Of a stretch of DNA of 7,457 nucleotides, positions 1-6,591 are shown piece after piece. Location: positions 1 to 7,457 of the forward strand of contig CANBZE010000080.1 in assembly GCA_947373775.1 (NCBI GenBank), given 5' to 3'. Origin of the DNA: Alphaproteobacteria bacterium. GTDB lineage: Bacteria > Pseudomonadota > Alphaproteobacteria > Micropepsales > Micropepsaceae. The notes under the pieces are model-generated. The model was not told the DNA's origin. It searched no databases and worked only from the letters and a program-made list of their open reading frames with translations. Positions within the stretch are counted from its first letter, which is position 1, and the number at the start of each line of letters is the position of its first letter. The position numbers and the translations under genes are program-made.

Positions 1-316
1 CGGCCTGGGGCAAATTCGGGAAAGGCGGCATGGCGCGCTGACCGGTCCGGATGATGGCTTCGATGCCGCCCGCATCGAGCGTGCGCAGATGTGGATTGTC
101 GATCAGCGCGGGGGCCCTGTCCCCGCCGCCGCCATTTTCACCGTGACAAGCGGCGCATGTCGAATTGAAGTCGCGGATAGCCTGAGCGGCCTCGCCGGCG
201 CTGATGACGGGGGCCGGGGCCTGCGCTTCCTGGGCGGACACCTGAAAAAATAGCATCGCCGCGCCGGCGCACCCTACAAACACGGCAATCGCTGTTTTTT
301 TCAAGGAAATCCTCAT
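1..316 (-). CDS. Secreted c-type cytochrome, partial (C-terminus beyond left edge)
   Basis: This is the N-terminal 105 residues of an exported monohaem cytochrome c domain. A basic start and hydrophobic stretch (residues 6-28) ending near VSAQ form a Sec signal peptide. The haem-binding motif CAACH is at residues 54-58, followed by a Gly-rich turn, and Met96 in RAMPPF is the likely sixth haem ligand. The protein should carry electrons in the periplasm, typically as acceptor for a dehydrogenase. The missing part could be only a short last helix or a further fused domain. It lies 8 bases after the amidohydrolase stop, so the two are probably co-transcribed. Start choice is uncertain. The ATG at 316 has no good ribosome site, whereas GAGGA just inside the gene sits a few bases before a TTG at 304, which would give the classic signal-peptide start MKKTAIAV. 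The family is clear; the partner enzyme is unknown. Confidence 0.85.
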   Translation of the reverse strand, partial: MRISLKKTAIAVFVGCAGAAMLFFQVSAQEAQAPAPVISAGEAAQAIRDFNSTCAACHGENGGGGDRAPALIDNPHLRTLDAGGIEAIIRTGQRAMPPFPNLPQA

Positions 317-324
317 GGGGCAAC

Positions 325-1365
325 TCAGGAAAGGCTTGGCTGCTCTGGTGCGCGCTTGATCCACTTGTACGCGGCGACGGAATTTTTCCAAAAGTACTTC
401 TCGGCCGCCGCACGGCTTTTACCGGAAAAATACTCCCGGACCAGGGCAACCGTGTCAGGCACTTCCGAAACCCCCACGGCGTTCGGCCAGTCGCTGCCAA
501 ACACAACGCGATCTTCGCCAAAATAGGTCATCAACATGTCCAGGCGCTCACGATGGGCTGCCAGGCCCGGCACGATGACGGGTGGTGGGCCCGGAGGGCG
601 GGACTGCGCGGCTTGTTCTCCGGCCGCCGGTGCGGGCGCCGGCGGGGCGGAGCCGGGCGGACGAACCGGATGCACGATCTCGGACAATTTCGTCCAGATA
701 TTCTTGCGCTGCGAAATCTCTTTCAGGACCGTCTCGTACTCGGCCTGGTTTTCCGGCGAAGGATCGAACGCCGGCAAGTGATCCAGCACAATGCGCAAAT
801 CCGGAACCTTGTCATTGACCCGGACGGCGGCCTGCAGCAGCGCAATATTCTGGTTCGCCGTCTCCAGCACCAGATCGTGCTGGGCCAATAGCTTCAGGTT
901 GTCGATGACCAGCGCATTGTCCGTCTGCTTGGGCAGGTCATATCTCCAGAGATTGCCGTAGCGGATGCCGCGGTACAGGGGATTTTTGGCAAACCGGTCA
1001 AGATACTCACCGAAGTCTGGTTTGTTCGGGTTCAGATTGCCGACCGTGCCGACCATCATCGGTTCGGGCTGGATGGTTTCGAGCACCCAGAGATTGTCCT
1101 CAAGCCAGGGGCTGGCGTCGACTTCGATCACGCCCACGATGCCCAGGGGCTTGGCGATCTTGGCGTACATGGACGGCAACGCAACGCCCCCGGGAAACGC
1201 CCGGCCGCCCTTATAGGGGGCGCCCTGCGGCCGGCTCCCATCGAACAGATGGATGTGACAGTCGATGATGGGGATATCGCCGACCGTCGCGGCCTGTGAA
1301 GGCGCGGTTGCCGCGAAACCGGCTGCGGCCGTTCCAGCGAGGAATTTTCTTCGACTGCAGGTCAT
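325..1365 (-). CDS. Tat-exported amidohydrolase (TIM-barrel metal-dependent hydrolase, COG3618-like)
   Basis: The 346-residue protein begins with a twin-arginine signal (SRRKFLAG at residues 4-11, then an Ala-rich hydrophobic stretch to about residue 26), so it is exported folded. The mature part is an amidohydrolase-2 type barrel. The metal motif DCHIH is at 35-39, a further histidine is in LDHLP (H196), and the catalytic aspartate is in FGSDWP (D292). Relatives hydrolyse lactones of sugar acids or aromatic ring-cleavage products, or decarboxylate aromatics; this sequence alone does not decide the substrate. Between the TKLSE strand (225-229) and the last third of the barrel lies a Pro/Ala-rich insert (about 235-262), unusual inside the fold. 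The ATG at 1365 is the first in frame after an upstream TGA, and it places the Tat motif at the usual distance. No strong ribosome site precedes it. The cytochrome gene follows after 8 bases, suggesting a shared periplasmic task. Confidence 0.88.
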   Translation of the reverse strand: MTCSRRKFLAGTAAAGFAATAPSQAATVGDIPIIDCHIHLFDGSRPQGAPYKGGRAFPGGVALPSMYAKIAKPLGIVGVIEVDASPWLEDNLWVLETIQPEPMMVGTVGNLNPNKPDFGEYLDRFAKNPLYRGIRYGNLWRYDLPKQTDNALVIDNLKLLAQHDLVLETANQNIALLQAAVRVNDKVPDLRIVLDHLPAFDPSPENQAEYETVLKEISQRKNIWTKLSEIVHPVRPPGSAPPAPAPAAGEQAAQSRPPGPPPVIVPGLAAHRERLDMLMTYFGEDRVVFGSDWPNAVGVSEVPDTVALVREYFSGKSRAAAEKYFWKNSVAAYKWIKRAPEQPSLS

Positions 1366-1459
1366 TACGGGCCATCACGTTCTTGAGGCATGCGCGGAAT
1401 GCGCCGGCCGCTTTGAACCGTCCCGGCGCGTTCCCTGTCTGTCAATGCAGCATTCCCCT

Positions 1460-1482
1460 GCCCTCTCTCATACTGAGAGGGC
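1460..1482. other. Intergenic hairpin between GT41 and amidohydrolase genes
   Basis: GCCCTCTC (1460-1467) pairs with GAGAGGGC (1475-1482) around a 7-base loop. A tighter alternative pairs CTCTCA (1465-1470) with TGAGAG (1474-1479) around TAC. It lies 25 bases past the stop of the leftward GT41 gene and could stabilise or help end that transcript. No T-run follows on either strand, so it is not a standard intrinsic terminator. Its right half also belongs to the short repeat shared with 6733-6750. Confidence 0.5.
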
Positions 1483-1488
1483 CACGCA
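1471..1488 (+). repeat. Short dispersed repeat, copy 1
   Basis: TACTGAGAGGGCCACGCA matches the sequence at 6733-6750 in 17 of 18 bases and in the same orientation. It overlaps the right arm of the hairpin at 1460-1482. Both copies lie in gaps between genes, which argues against coding similarity. It could be a repeat-family fragment, a regulator site or chance. Confidence 0.4.
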
Positions 1489-1506
1489 ACAAGCGGTAGA
1501 ACCGCC

Positions 1507-3402
1507 TTATCCGCCGCCCACTCGGAATGCCACAGGCCTCTCGCCGCGCCGGGCCCGTGCCTGGATTTCAAGATAAGCGGCTTCGATGCCGCCGATAAAC
1601 CGGTCCATGCCAAACACGGCTTTGCGGGCACTCGCCAGCCGCCCGCGTATGTCAGACAGACGGCCACGATCCCGGGCCAGCGACAAGGCGATGTCTTCGT
1701 ATTCCCCGACGGTCGAAGCGACAAGTTCTTCCAACCCGGCATTTGCAAGAAAGCCGGCGCAAACCCGGGAGACAAAACTTTGCCCCCTCAGCGTCAGAAC
1801 GGGAAGTCCGGCCCACAATGCATCGCTGGCTGTGGCGTGGGCGTTATAGGGATAGGTATCCAGAAACAGGTCGGCCTGCGCCTGGCGACCCAGATGGCGG
1901 GCAAAACTTTCCATCCGGCCTGCGAAATGAATGCGATGCGGGTCGATACCGCGCGCAACCGCCTCGCCGCGGAATCGTTCATTCATCGCCGGCGTGCCGT
2001 CGCGAAGCCAGAGCACACTGCCGGGCACAGACCGCAACAGCCGCATCCAGACGTCATACATCTGCGGCCTTATTTTGTGATTGGAATTGAAGCAGCAAAA
2101 CACAAAGGCATCGGCGGGAAGCCCCAGTTCTGCTCGGCTGACCGCCTCCGGTTCCGGAAGCATGGTGTCACTCGGCCAGAAGGAGCCGGGCAACTGAACA
2201 ATCTTTTCCGTCATGGCCGGGCCCAGCTCGAAGGGTGTCACATGGGCATCTCCGATAATGTAATCGACAAATTCTGCGCCGGTGGTTCCGGCATATCCCA
2301 GATAGGTCGCGATGACGGGGGCTGGACGGTATTTCAGGATCGCCGGGCGCCACCCCATCGTCTGTCCATTGAGGTCAACCAGTATGTCTATCTCGGCTTC
2401 GCGGATAAGCGCTGCAGCTTCGCGACTGCCGATGTGACCGATGTCGAAAAACCGGTCGCAGGCCTCAACGATGCGATGGTGCATTGTGCTGTCGTCCCCT
2501 CGTCCGGTGGACAGGCCGACAACTTCAAAACGCGCCCGGTCATGGCGTTCCAGCAATCCCACCACCTGGGCGGCAACCGGATGGTCGCGAAAATCCGACG
2601 ACAGATAGCCGATCCGGATCTTGTCGTGCTGATAGACGCCCGCCGCCATGGGCGCGATGACGGCATCGCCCAATTCGGTATCCGCCAGGCTGCGCCGGGT
2701 GGTGAGTTCTGCGCAGCGTCTCTGCAGCAATGGATCATCGCTCAGAGCCAGCAAAGTCAGCGGCGGAACGGCCGCCGAGCCGTCCTGAATGGCAGAAATC
2801 AACCGGGGAAGAAGCCGTTCAACTGTTCCCCAATCACAGGCGCGCAAGGCCGCCGCCGCCAGGCATCCCGGTATATCGCCATGGTTCGGCGCGATCTCCA
2901 ACGCCCTGGCCAGCATCTGCCCCGCCTCATCGAAGCGCTTCAGCGCGAGCAGCATGAGGCCGGCATTGTAGAGAGCCCGCGGATCGGAGGGCCGCAGTTG
3001 CAGCACGCGCATGGCGCTGTCCAGCCCTTCTTCGGTGCGCCCCAAAGCCTGCAAGACCCCCGCGCGATTGTTCCAGGCATCCGCTATCGCGGGAAATCTC
3101 GCAACAAGTCCATCCAGGACTGCCAGCGCGTCCCGCCAGCGCTGCAATTGCGCCAGTGCGGTCGCCTGATTGTACAAGGCTGCAACATGGCCAGGTTCGA
3201 TTTCCACGCAATGTGCATAAGCTTGGACGGCCTCTTCCAGGCGGCGCAGCATGACCAATGTGTTCCCGCGGCCATAGTGAACGGCCGCAACGCGCGGCGC
3301 CATCTGCAACGAAACATCGAAGGCGGCCAACGCGCCCGCGAAATCTCCGGCATTGTGCAGGCTTGTGCCCGTGCGATAACTCTCTTCCGCAGCGCTCATC
3401 AT
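1507..3402 (-). CDS. TPR-repeat GT41 glycosyltransferase (bacterial O-GlcNAc transferase/SPINDLY family)
   Basis: This 631-residue cytoplasmic protein has five tetratricopeptide repeats of about 34 residues (roughly residues 6-175), a linker, and a two-lobed GT41 catalytic region (about 260-615). Visible landmarks match the O-GlcNAc transferase family: YLSSDFRDHPV with H274 at the place of the active-site histidine, VDLNGQT (342-348), YLGYAGTTGA (367-376), CCFNSNHKI with K443 at the place of the nucleotide-sugar lysine, SVLWL (462-466), and LDTYPYNAHATASDALWAG (514-532). The enzyme should transfer a sugar from a nucleotide donor to Ser/Thr of a protein, with the TPR solenoid presenting the target; the donor and target are unknown. 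Length and domain order are normal for bacterial members. Two adjacent ATGs (3402 and 3399) are possible starts, and only a weak AAAGG lies 12 bases upstream. No protein substrate such as flagellin is encoded nearby. Confidence 0.92.
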   Translation of the reverse strand: MMSAAEESYRTGTSLHNAGDFAGALAAFDVSLQMAPRVAAVHYGRGNTLVMLRRLEEAVQAYAHCVEIEPGHVAALYNQATALAQLQRWRDALAVLDGLVARFPAIADAWNNRAGVLQALGRTEEGLDSAMRVLQLRPSDPRALYNAGLMLLALKRFDEAGQMLARALEIAPNHGDIPGCLAAAALRACDWGTVERLLPRLISAIQDGSAAVPPLTLLALSDDPLLQRRCAELTTRRSLADTELGDAVIAPMAAGVYQHDKIRIGYLSSDFRDHPVAAQVVGLLERHDRARFEVVGLSTGRGDDSTMHHRIVEACDRFFDIGHIGSREAAALIREAEIDILVDLNGQTMGWRPAILKYRPAPVIATYLGYAGTTGAEFVDYIIGDAHVTPFELGPAMTEKIVQLPGSFWPSDTMLPEPEAVSRAELGLPADAFVFCCFNSNHKIRPQMYDVWMRLLRSVPGSVLWLRDGTPAMNERFRGEAVARGIDPHRIHFAGRMESFARHLGRQAQADLFLDTYPYNAHATASDALWAGLPVLTLRGQSFVSRVCAGFLANAGLEELVASTVGEYEDIALSLARDRGRLSDIRGRLASARKAVFGMDRFIGGIEAAYLEIQARARRGERPVAFRVGGG

Positions 3403-3569
3403 TTTCGGTGCATGCCTTTAAATCCGGCCGTTCCATGCCGGGCCATTCCTATACCGAAGCGCTGAACTTCCCAACATTCCACTGGACCGAATCTTTGCCC
3501 CATGACCTAATAGGGCTGCATACGAAGGCGCACCTTCCTATGCATGTAAAATTCCGGGGTGGTGTCGTA

Positions 3570-4127
3570 ATGAAAAGGCTTGTTGCATTCGTCGTGCTGG
3601 GCGGCGCACTTCTGGTCCTGCCGGCGCTGGGCGATACGCGCGACGACGTTTATGCAGCGGCGCAGCGTTGCCGCATTCTCCAGGACGATCGTGCCTGGCT
3701 GGAATGCATCTACGGGGCCCAGCAGCCGATGCGCGCAAGATTGGGGCTGCCCCCTGCGACGGAAGTTCAGCAACGCCTTGTCCCCTCGGCTGGTTCGTCG
3801 CCTGCCCTGGCAACCGCCCCGCAAAGAGCGCCCCCCGTTCAGCAGCTCCAGCCTTCGGTGCATCACCGGGCGAGTATCATGCAAATTCTAACCGGCAGCG
3901 CGCCCCCCGTGGCGGTTTCCGTCCTCGCATCCGTCCAGTATGACGGCGAGAACGCCTTTGTCGCCACCTTGCAGAACGGTCAGGTCTGGCGGCAAGTCAA
4001 CGGGCTCGGCGCAAGGGCCCCGCTGAAGGTCGGAACCAGGATAACCATCACACCGGGCGCCATGGGCAGTTACAATCTGAAGGCGGGCGACACATCCCAC
4101 ACCTACAAGGTTGAGCTGAAATCGTAA
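3570..4127 (+). CDS. Secreted protein of unknown function with DDRxWLxC motif
   Basis: The protein has 185 residues and I cannot assign a function. A Sec signal peptide (MKRLVAF, hydrophobic to about L20, cleavage near ALGD) sends it to the periplasm. The mature start has two cysteines in RCRILQDDRAWLECIYGA (C34 and C46), which could form a disulphide. The pattern resembles the C-x-DD-x-RL-x-C segment of several small proteobacterial exported proteins. A Pro/Gln-rich linker (about 61-100) leads to a beta-rich end with NGQVWRQV (136-143) and RITITPGAMGSYNLK (157-171), a pairing I associate with uncharacterised alphaproteobacterial proteins. The start at 3570 is chosen because GGGGTGG lies 7 bases upstream and the signal peptide begins there; an in-frame ATG at 3540 would add ten non-hydrophobic residues. 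It diverges from the GT41 gene across 167 bases in which I see no convincing promoter. Confidence 0.85.
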   Translation: MKRLVAFVVLGGALLVLPALGDTRDDVYAAAQRCRILQDDRAWLECIYGAQQPMRARLGLPPATEVQQRLVPSAGSSPALATAPQRAPPVQQLQPSVHHRASIMQILTGSAPPVAVSVLASVQYDGENAFVATLQNGQVWRQVNGLGARAPLKVGTRITITPGAMGSYNLKAGDTSHTYKVELKS

Positions 4128-4153
4128 GCCCGGCTTGGCGGCAGTCTCGGTAT

Positions 4154-4176
4154 GTGACGACGGTGGCAGTCGTCGC
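4154..4176 (+). other. Hairpin in the gap before the oxygenase gene
   Basis: GTGACGAC (4154-4161) pairs with GTCGTCGC (4169-4176), including one G-T wobble, around a 7-base loop. It lies 26 bases past the preceding stop. A run of six T begins at 4188, 11 bases after the stem, too far for a standard intrinsic terminator. It may protect the 3' end of the upstream transcript or reduce read-through. Confidence 0.4.
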
Positions 4177-4178
4177 GC

Positions 4179-4206
4179 CTTGTTCCATTTTTTCAAAATC
4201 GATAAT
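4179..4206 (+). promoter_or_regulatory. Weak candidate promoter for the oxygenase gene
   Basis: CTTGTT (4179-4184) and GATAAT (4201-4206) are 16 bases apart and flank an A/T-rich stretch in otherwise GC-rich DNA. Transcription would start near 4213 and leave a leader of about 50 bases before the ATG at 4267. The -35 element is poor, so this is a suggestion only. Confidence 0.3.
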
Positions 4207-4266
4207 GTCGGCATGCAAGGCGAATGCCTCGCATATCGCAGGCTTGGGCTAAGGGACGGAACAACT

Positions 4267-4884
4267 ATGGCGATTTCTCATGAAGTATATTCGCTGTTTG
4301 TCGAACCGTATTTTAGGGCGAACATCGCAGGCGTCATCACCCCGGAGCAGATCAAATTCATCCAGGGCCTGAAGATGGTCAACAACATGGAGAATTTGAT
4401 CTCGGAGAATCTTTATATTTTCGAGGAGCCAGAACTCAAGAGCATCAAGGATGCGATTCAGGAAATACTGGATGTTTATGCCCGCGAAGTCCTGTGCATC
4501 GAGCAGAAACTCTACGTGACCCAGTCCTGGTCGCTGACCAACAATCCCGGCATCGGCATGCACGGTCATTCGCATTCCAATTCCATACTCTCCGGCTCGC
4601 TCTATTATTGTGAACTGCCCGCACCGACAGCGAGCATGGTCTTCACCCGGCACGTCAACTATCAGCAGATAGATCTCGCGCCGGATGCCAACAAGCGCAA
4701 TATCTACAACACGCCGATAAACCGGGTCATTCCCAAACAGAACGACGTCATTCTGTTTTCCTCGCGCCTGACCCACATGGTCGAGCCGAACTCGTCGGGC
4801 CAGCAGCGGCATTCCATCGCGTTCAACACATTCGTCAAGGGCAAATTGGGCAACTATCGCGACGTCTCGGAACTGGCACTTTAG
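4267..4884 (+). CDS. 2-oxoglutarate/Fe(II)-dependent oxygenase, phage-like type (PF13759-like)
   Basis: The 205-residue protein is a compact double-stranded beta-helix dioxygenase. It should use Fe(II), O2 and 2-oxoglutarate to hydroxylate an unknown substrate in the cytoplasm. Visible family marks are TQSWSL (85-90), the histidine cluster HGHSHSNS with H101 and H103 in the iron-ligand region, LSGSLYY (108-114), DVILFSSRLTH with the distal ligand H170, and R181 in RHSIAFN, the expected 2-oxoglutarate-binding arginine. The ending FNTFVKGKLGNYRDVSELAL closely resembles a group I know from marine phages and Pelagibacter-like bacteria. The ATG at 4267 is preferred because AGGGA lies 10 bases upstream and the family fold begins there; in-frame TTG 4135 and ATG 4213 would only add unrelated residues. 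The gene looks less GC-rich than its neighbours, a possible sign of transfer. The enolase-superfamily gene starts 48 bases after it. Confidence 0.85.
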   Translation: MAISHEVYSLFVEPYFRANIAGVITPEQIKFIQGLKMVNNMENLISENLYIFEEPELKSIKDAIQEILDVYAREVLCIEQKLYVTQSWSLTNNPGIGMHGHSHSNSILSGSLYYCELPAPTASMVFTRHVNYQQIDLAPDANKRNIYNTPINRVIPKQNDVILFSSRLTHMVEPNSSGQQRHSIAFNTFVKGKLGNYRDVSELAL

Positions 4885-4921
4885 TCCATGCCGTCCGGCG
4901 CATGTGACAGCCGCGAAGATC

Positions 4922-4925
4922 GGAG
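4922..4925 (+). promoter_or_regulatory. Ribosome binding site fixing the enolase-superfamily start
   Basis: GGAG ends 7 bases before the ATG at 4933. An earlier in-frame ATG at 4888 lacks such a site and would push the twin-arginine motif too far from the N-terminus. The site therefore supports 4933 as the true start. Confidence 0.7.
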
Positions 4926-4932
4926 AAAAGAC

Positions 4933-6207
4933 ATGGCCAGCGAACCGAGCAGACGCGCGATCATGGTTGGCGCGGCAGGAACAGGCGCATTGCTCGCGGC
5001 TCGCGCGGCGGCGAAACCTTATGCGGCTGGGAAGAACACCCCCCTGGGCTCGGCTGAAATCAAGATCACTAACATTGAAAGCTTCGACATCCAGTTGCCC
5101 CAGATGCAGGGCAGCAACGCCTTTCTGCCGACCTATCGCGGCATGACCCCAGGGCGCAACAATGTGGTCAAGATTTCCACCGACGCCGGAGTCGCAGGCT
5201 ATTCTTTTCTCGGCGCAACTCTCCATGAAGTGCCCAATGCCGCCGCATTGCTGGTCGGCAAGAACCTGTTTGCCGTTGATGCCTATCTTCCCCGCGGCCT
5301 GCTGAACTGGCCCGCCGTCGAGGAAGCCATGTGGGACGCGATTGGCCGGGCAGCAGGCCAGCCGCTGTGCCGGCTTCTAGGCGGTGCGAAGCTTGAAACA
5401 ATGCCGGTCTACCTGACCTATGTGTGGCCGGTACCGGAAGATCAGGTCCCAGCGAAGGCGCAGGCCGATCAGGCCAGGCTGGTGCGCGAGGCCGGCTTCA
5501 AGGCCATGAAGATCCAGATGATGCGCACCGAGTACCGGCAAGATGTCGAAGCGACAGCGCAAATGCTGGCAGCCGGCGGATCGGGATTTCGCGTCATGGT
5601 GGACCGCACCGCAGGCGCCAAGGGCCTTTGGACCTATGATCAGGCGCTCTCGGCCGCCAGGGCATTGGCGGCGGCCGGGGTCTATTGGCTGGAAGAGCCC
5701 CTGGCGCGCGACGACTATGACGGCCCTGCACGACTGCGCCAGGAAGTCCCCGGTTTGATCATTACCGGCGGGGAAGGGTGGAAGGGTTTGGCGTCGTTCC
5801 GCAAAAGCCTTGAACACGGCACCTATGGCATATTGCAGCCGGAGATGCGGACGTGCGCCGGCCCCCTGACAATGCGCAAGATCGGAGCGATGTGTGAAGC
5901 CTGGGATATTCCCATCGCACCCCATGCGGCTACCGGCCTGGCACTGGCAGGTCGTCTTCAGGTTTCAGCGGCGATGGGATCCCTCATCCAGGAAATTGGC
6001 GTGCTTGAGCCCGGCGCTTTTCCCTGGGATGTCTGGGATGCTTATCGGCCAATTTTCCACGGCGCCTCTCCCTTCAGCTTCCAGGATGGTGCAATCGTGG
6101 TGCCTCAACATCCCGGCCTCGGCCTTAATGTCGATGAAAAGGCTCTGGAGAAGTATCGCGTGCCTGGTTTCGAGAGGCGGGGCGTACTTGGCATTTCTCC
6201 CGTCTAG
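4933..6207 (+). CDS. Tat-exported mandelate racemase/muconate lactonizing enzyme family protein
   Basis: The protein has 424 residues. A short twin-arginine leader (PSRRAIMVG, then an Ala-rich stretch to about residue 27) predicts export of a folded, metal-bound enzyme. The body is an enolase-superfamily capping domain (about 42-155) plus barrel. By hand alignment to mandelate racemase, the Mg ligands are D224 (VMVDR), E254 (WLEEP) and E281 (GGEGW), the C-terminal base is H331 (IAPHAA), and its dyad partner is E304 (LQPEM) rather than the usual Asp. The KxK strand reads AMKIQM, so K193 is kept but the second Lys is Q195. The enzyme should abstract a proton alpha to a carboxylate; dehydration of a sugar acid by the His dyad, or racemisation using K193 and H331, are both possible. 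It probably shares an operon with the oxygenase 48 bases upstream. The substrate is not assignable. Confidence 0.9.
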   Translation: MASEPSRRAIMVGAAGTGALLAARAAAKPYAAGKNTPLGSAEIKITNIESFDIQLPQMQGSNAFLPTYRGMTPGRNNVVKISTDAGVAGYSFLGATLHEVPNAAALLVGKNLFAVDAYLPRGLLNWPAVEEAMWDAIGRAAGQPLCRLLGGAKLETMPVYLTYVWPVPEDQVPAKAQADQARLVREAGFKAMKIQMMRTEYRQDVEATAQMLAAGGSGFRVMVDRTAGAKGLWTYDQALSAARALAAAGVYWLEEPLARDDYDGPARLRQEVPGLIITGGEGWKGLASFRKSLEHGTYGILQPEMRTCAGPLTMRKIGAMCEAWDIPIAPHAATGLALAGRLQVSAAMGSLIQEIGVLEPGAFPWDVWDAYRPIFHGASPFSFQDGAIVVPQHPGLGLNVDEKALEKYRVPGFERRGVLGISPV

Positions 6208-6263
6208 CGGGCAGTCCTTGGTGATGCCCCGGGATGGCCAATGGGATGAAGAGGGTCGGACAG

Positions 6264-6293
6264 AGTATGGTTGGCGTCTTTTACAACCACACT
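6264..6293 (-). terminator. Hairpin between convergent genes, possible terminator
   Basis: Read leftward, AGTGTGGTTG and CAACCATACT form a 10-pair stem with one G-U wobble and a 10-base loop. It lies 14 bases past the stop of the 80-residue peptide gene and 57 bases past the enolase-superfamily stop. Read rightward the wobble becomes an A-C mismatch, so the structure favours the leftward transcript. No T-run follows, so it may be a stabilising 3' stem or a Rho-assisted end. Confidence 0.4.
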
Positions 6294-6306
6294 CCCCGGA
6301 ACTGCT

Positions 6307-6549
6307 CTAGCTGGTAGTACCTGGTGAGACGACGACGGGCGCCGGGACGATGGTGCTTCCGCCATTGGATATAACGACAGCGATAAGCGCCACCGCGCCC
6401 GCTCCGAGTACACTGAGCAAAACAGTATTGTCACCCGCTTGAGCTTGCTTCACGCCGGCAGGAGTCCCGGCCGGCAGGGGCCCCAAGTTCCCAGCCAGGG
6501 CGGCTGAGGAAGATAAGGCCAACGCCACAAAAATCGAAAGAATCCGCAT
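6307..6549 (-). CDS. Small exported peptide of unknown function
   Basis: This 80-residue protein has a clear Sec signal peptide (MRILSIFVALALSSSAALAG, cleavage after ALA at residue 19). It then has a Gly/Pro-containing linker, a second hydrophobic segment (about 43-61, VLLSVLGAGAVALIAVVIS), and a Gly/Pro/Val tail. The mature protein would be a periplasmic or inner-membrane peptide of about 60 residues with one membrane span. AAGGGG lies 9 bases upstream of the ATG, which supports the gene being real despite its size. I do not recognise a function. Similar small signal-peptide-plus-span proteins are common and unnamed in Alphaproteobacteria. It is convergent with the enolase-superfamily gene. 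Confidence 0.7.
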   Translation of the reverse strand: MRILSIFVALALSSSAALAGNLGPLPAGTPAGVKQAQAGDNTVLLSVLGAGAVALIAVVISNGGSTIVPAPVVVSPGTTS

Positions 6550-6591
6550 CAGTCATGTCCCCTTGCTGATTTTGACCAACAGTGCATGTCG

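Noticed and set aside
1780..3465. Long rightward reading frame of 561 codons opposite the GT41 gene
   Set aside because: It is antisense to a protein with full TPR and GT41 landmarks, has no recognisable domain and is rich in Gln, Arg and His, as expected for a shadow frame in GC-rich DNA.
3258..3569. N-terminal extension of the secreted protein
   Set aside because: It would overlap the GT41 start and bury the signal peptide; the ribosome site and signal sequence point to 3570.
4154..4195. Intrinsic terminator (hairpin plus T-run)
   Set aside because: The T-run begins 11 bases after the stem, too far for a standard intrinsic terminator, so only the hairpin is reported.
4888..4932. Earlier ATG for the enolase-superfamily gene
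   Set aside because: No ribosome site is seen, and 15 extra polar residues would precede the Tat motif.
4249..5226. Leftward reading frame of 325 codons opposite the oxygenase and enolase-superfamily genes
   Set aside because: It spans the end of one well-supported gene and the start of another and shows no motif or plausible start.
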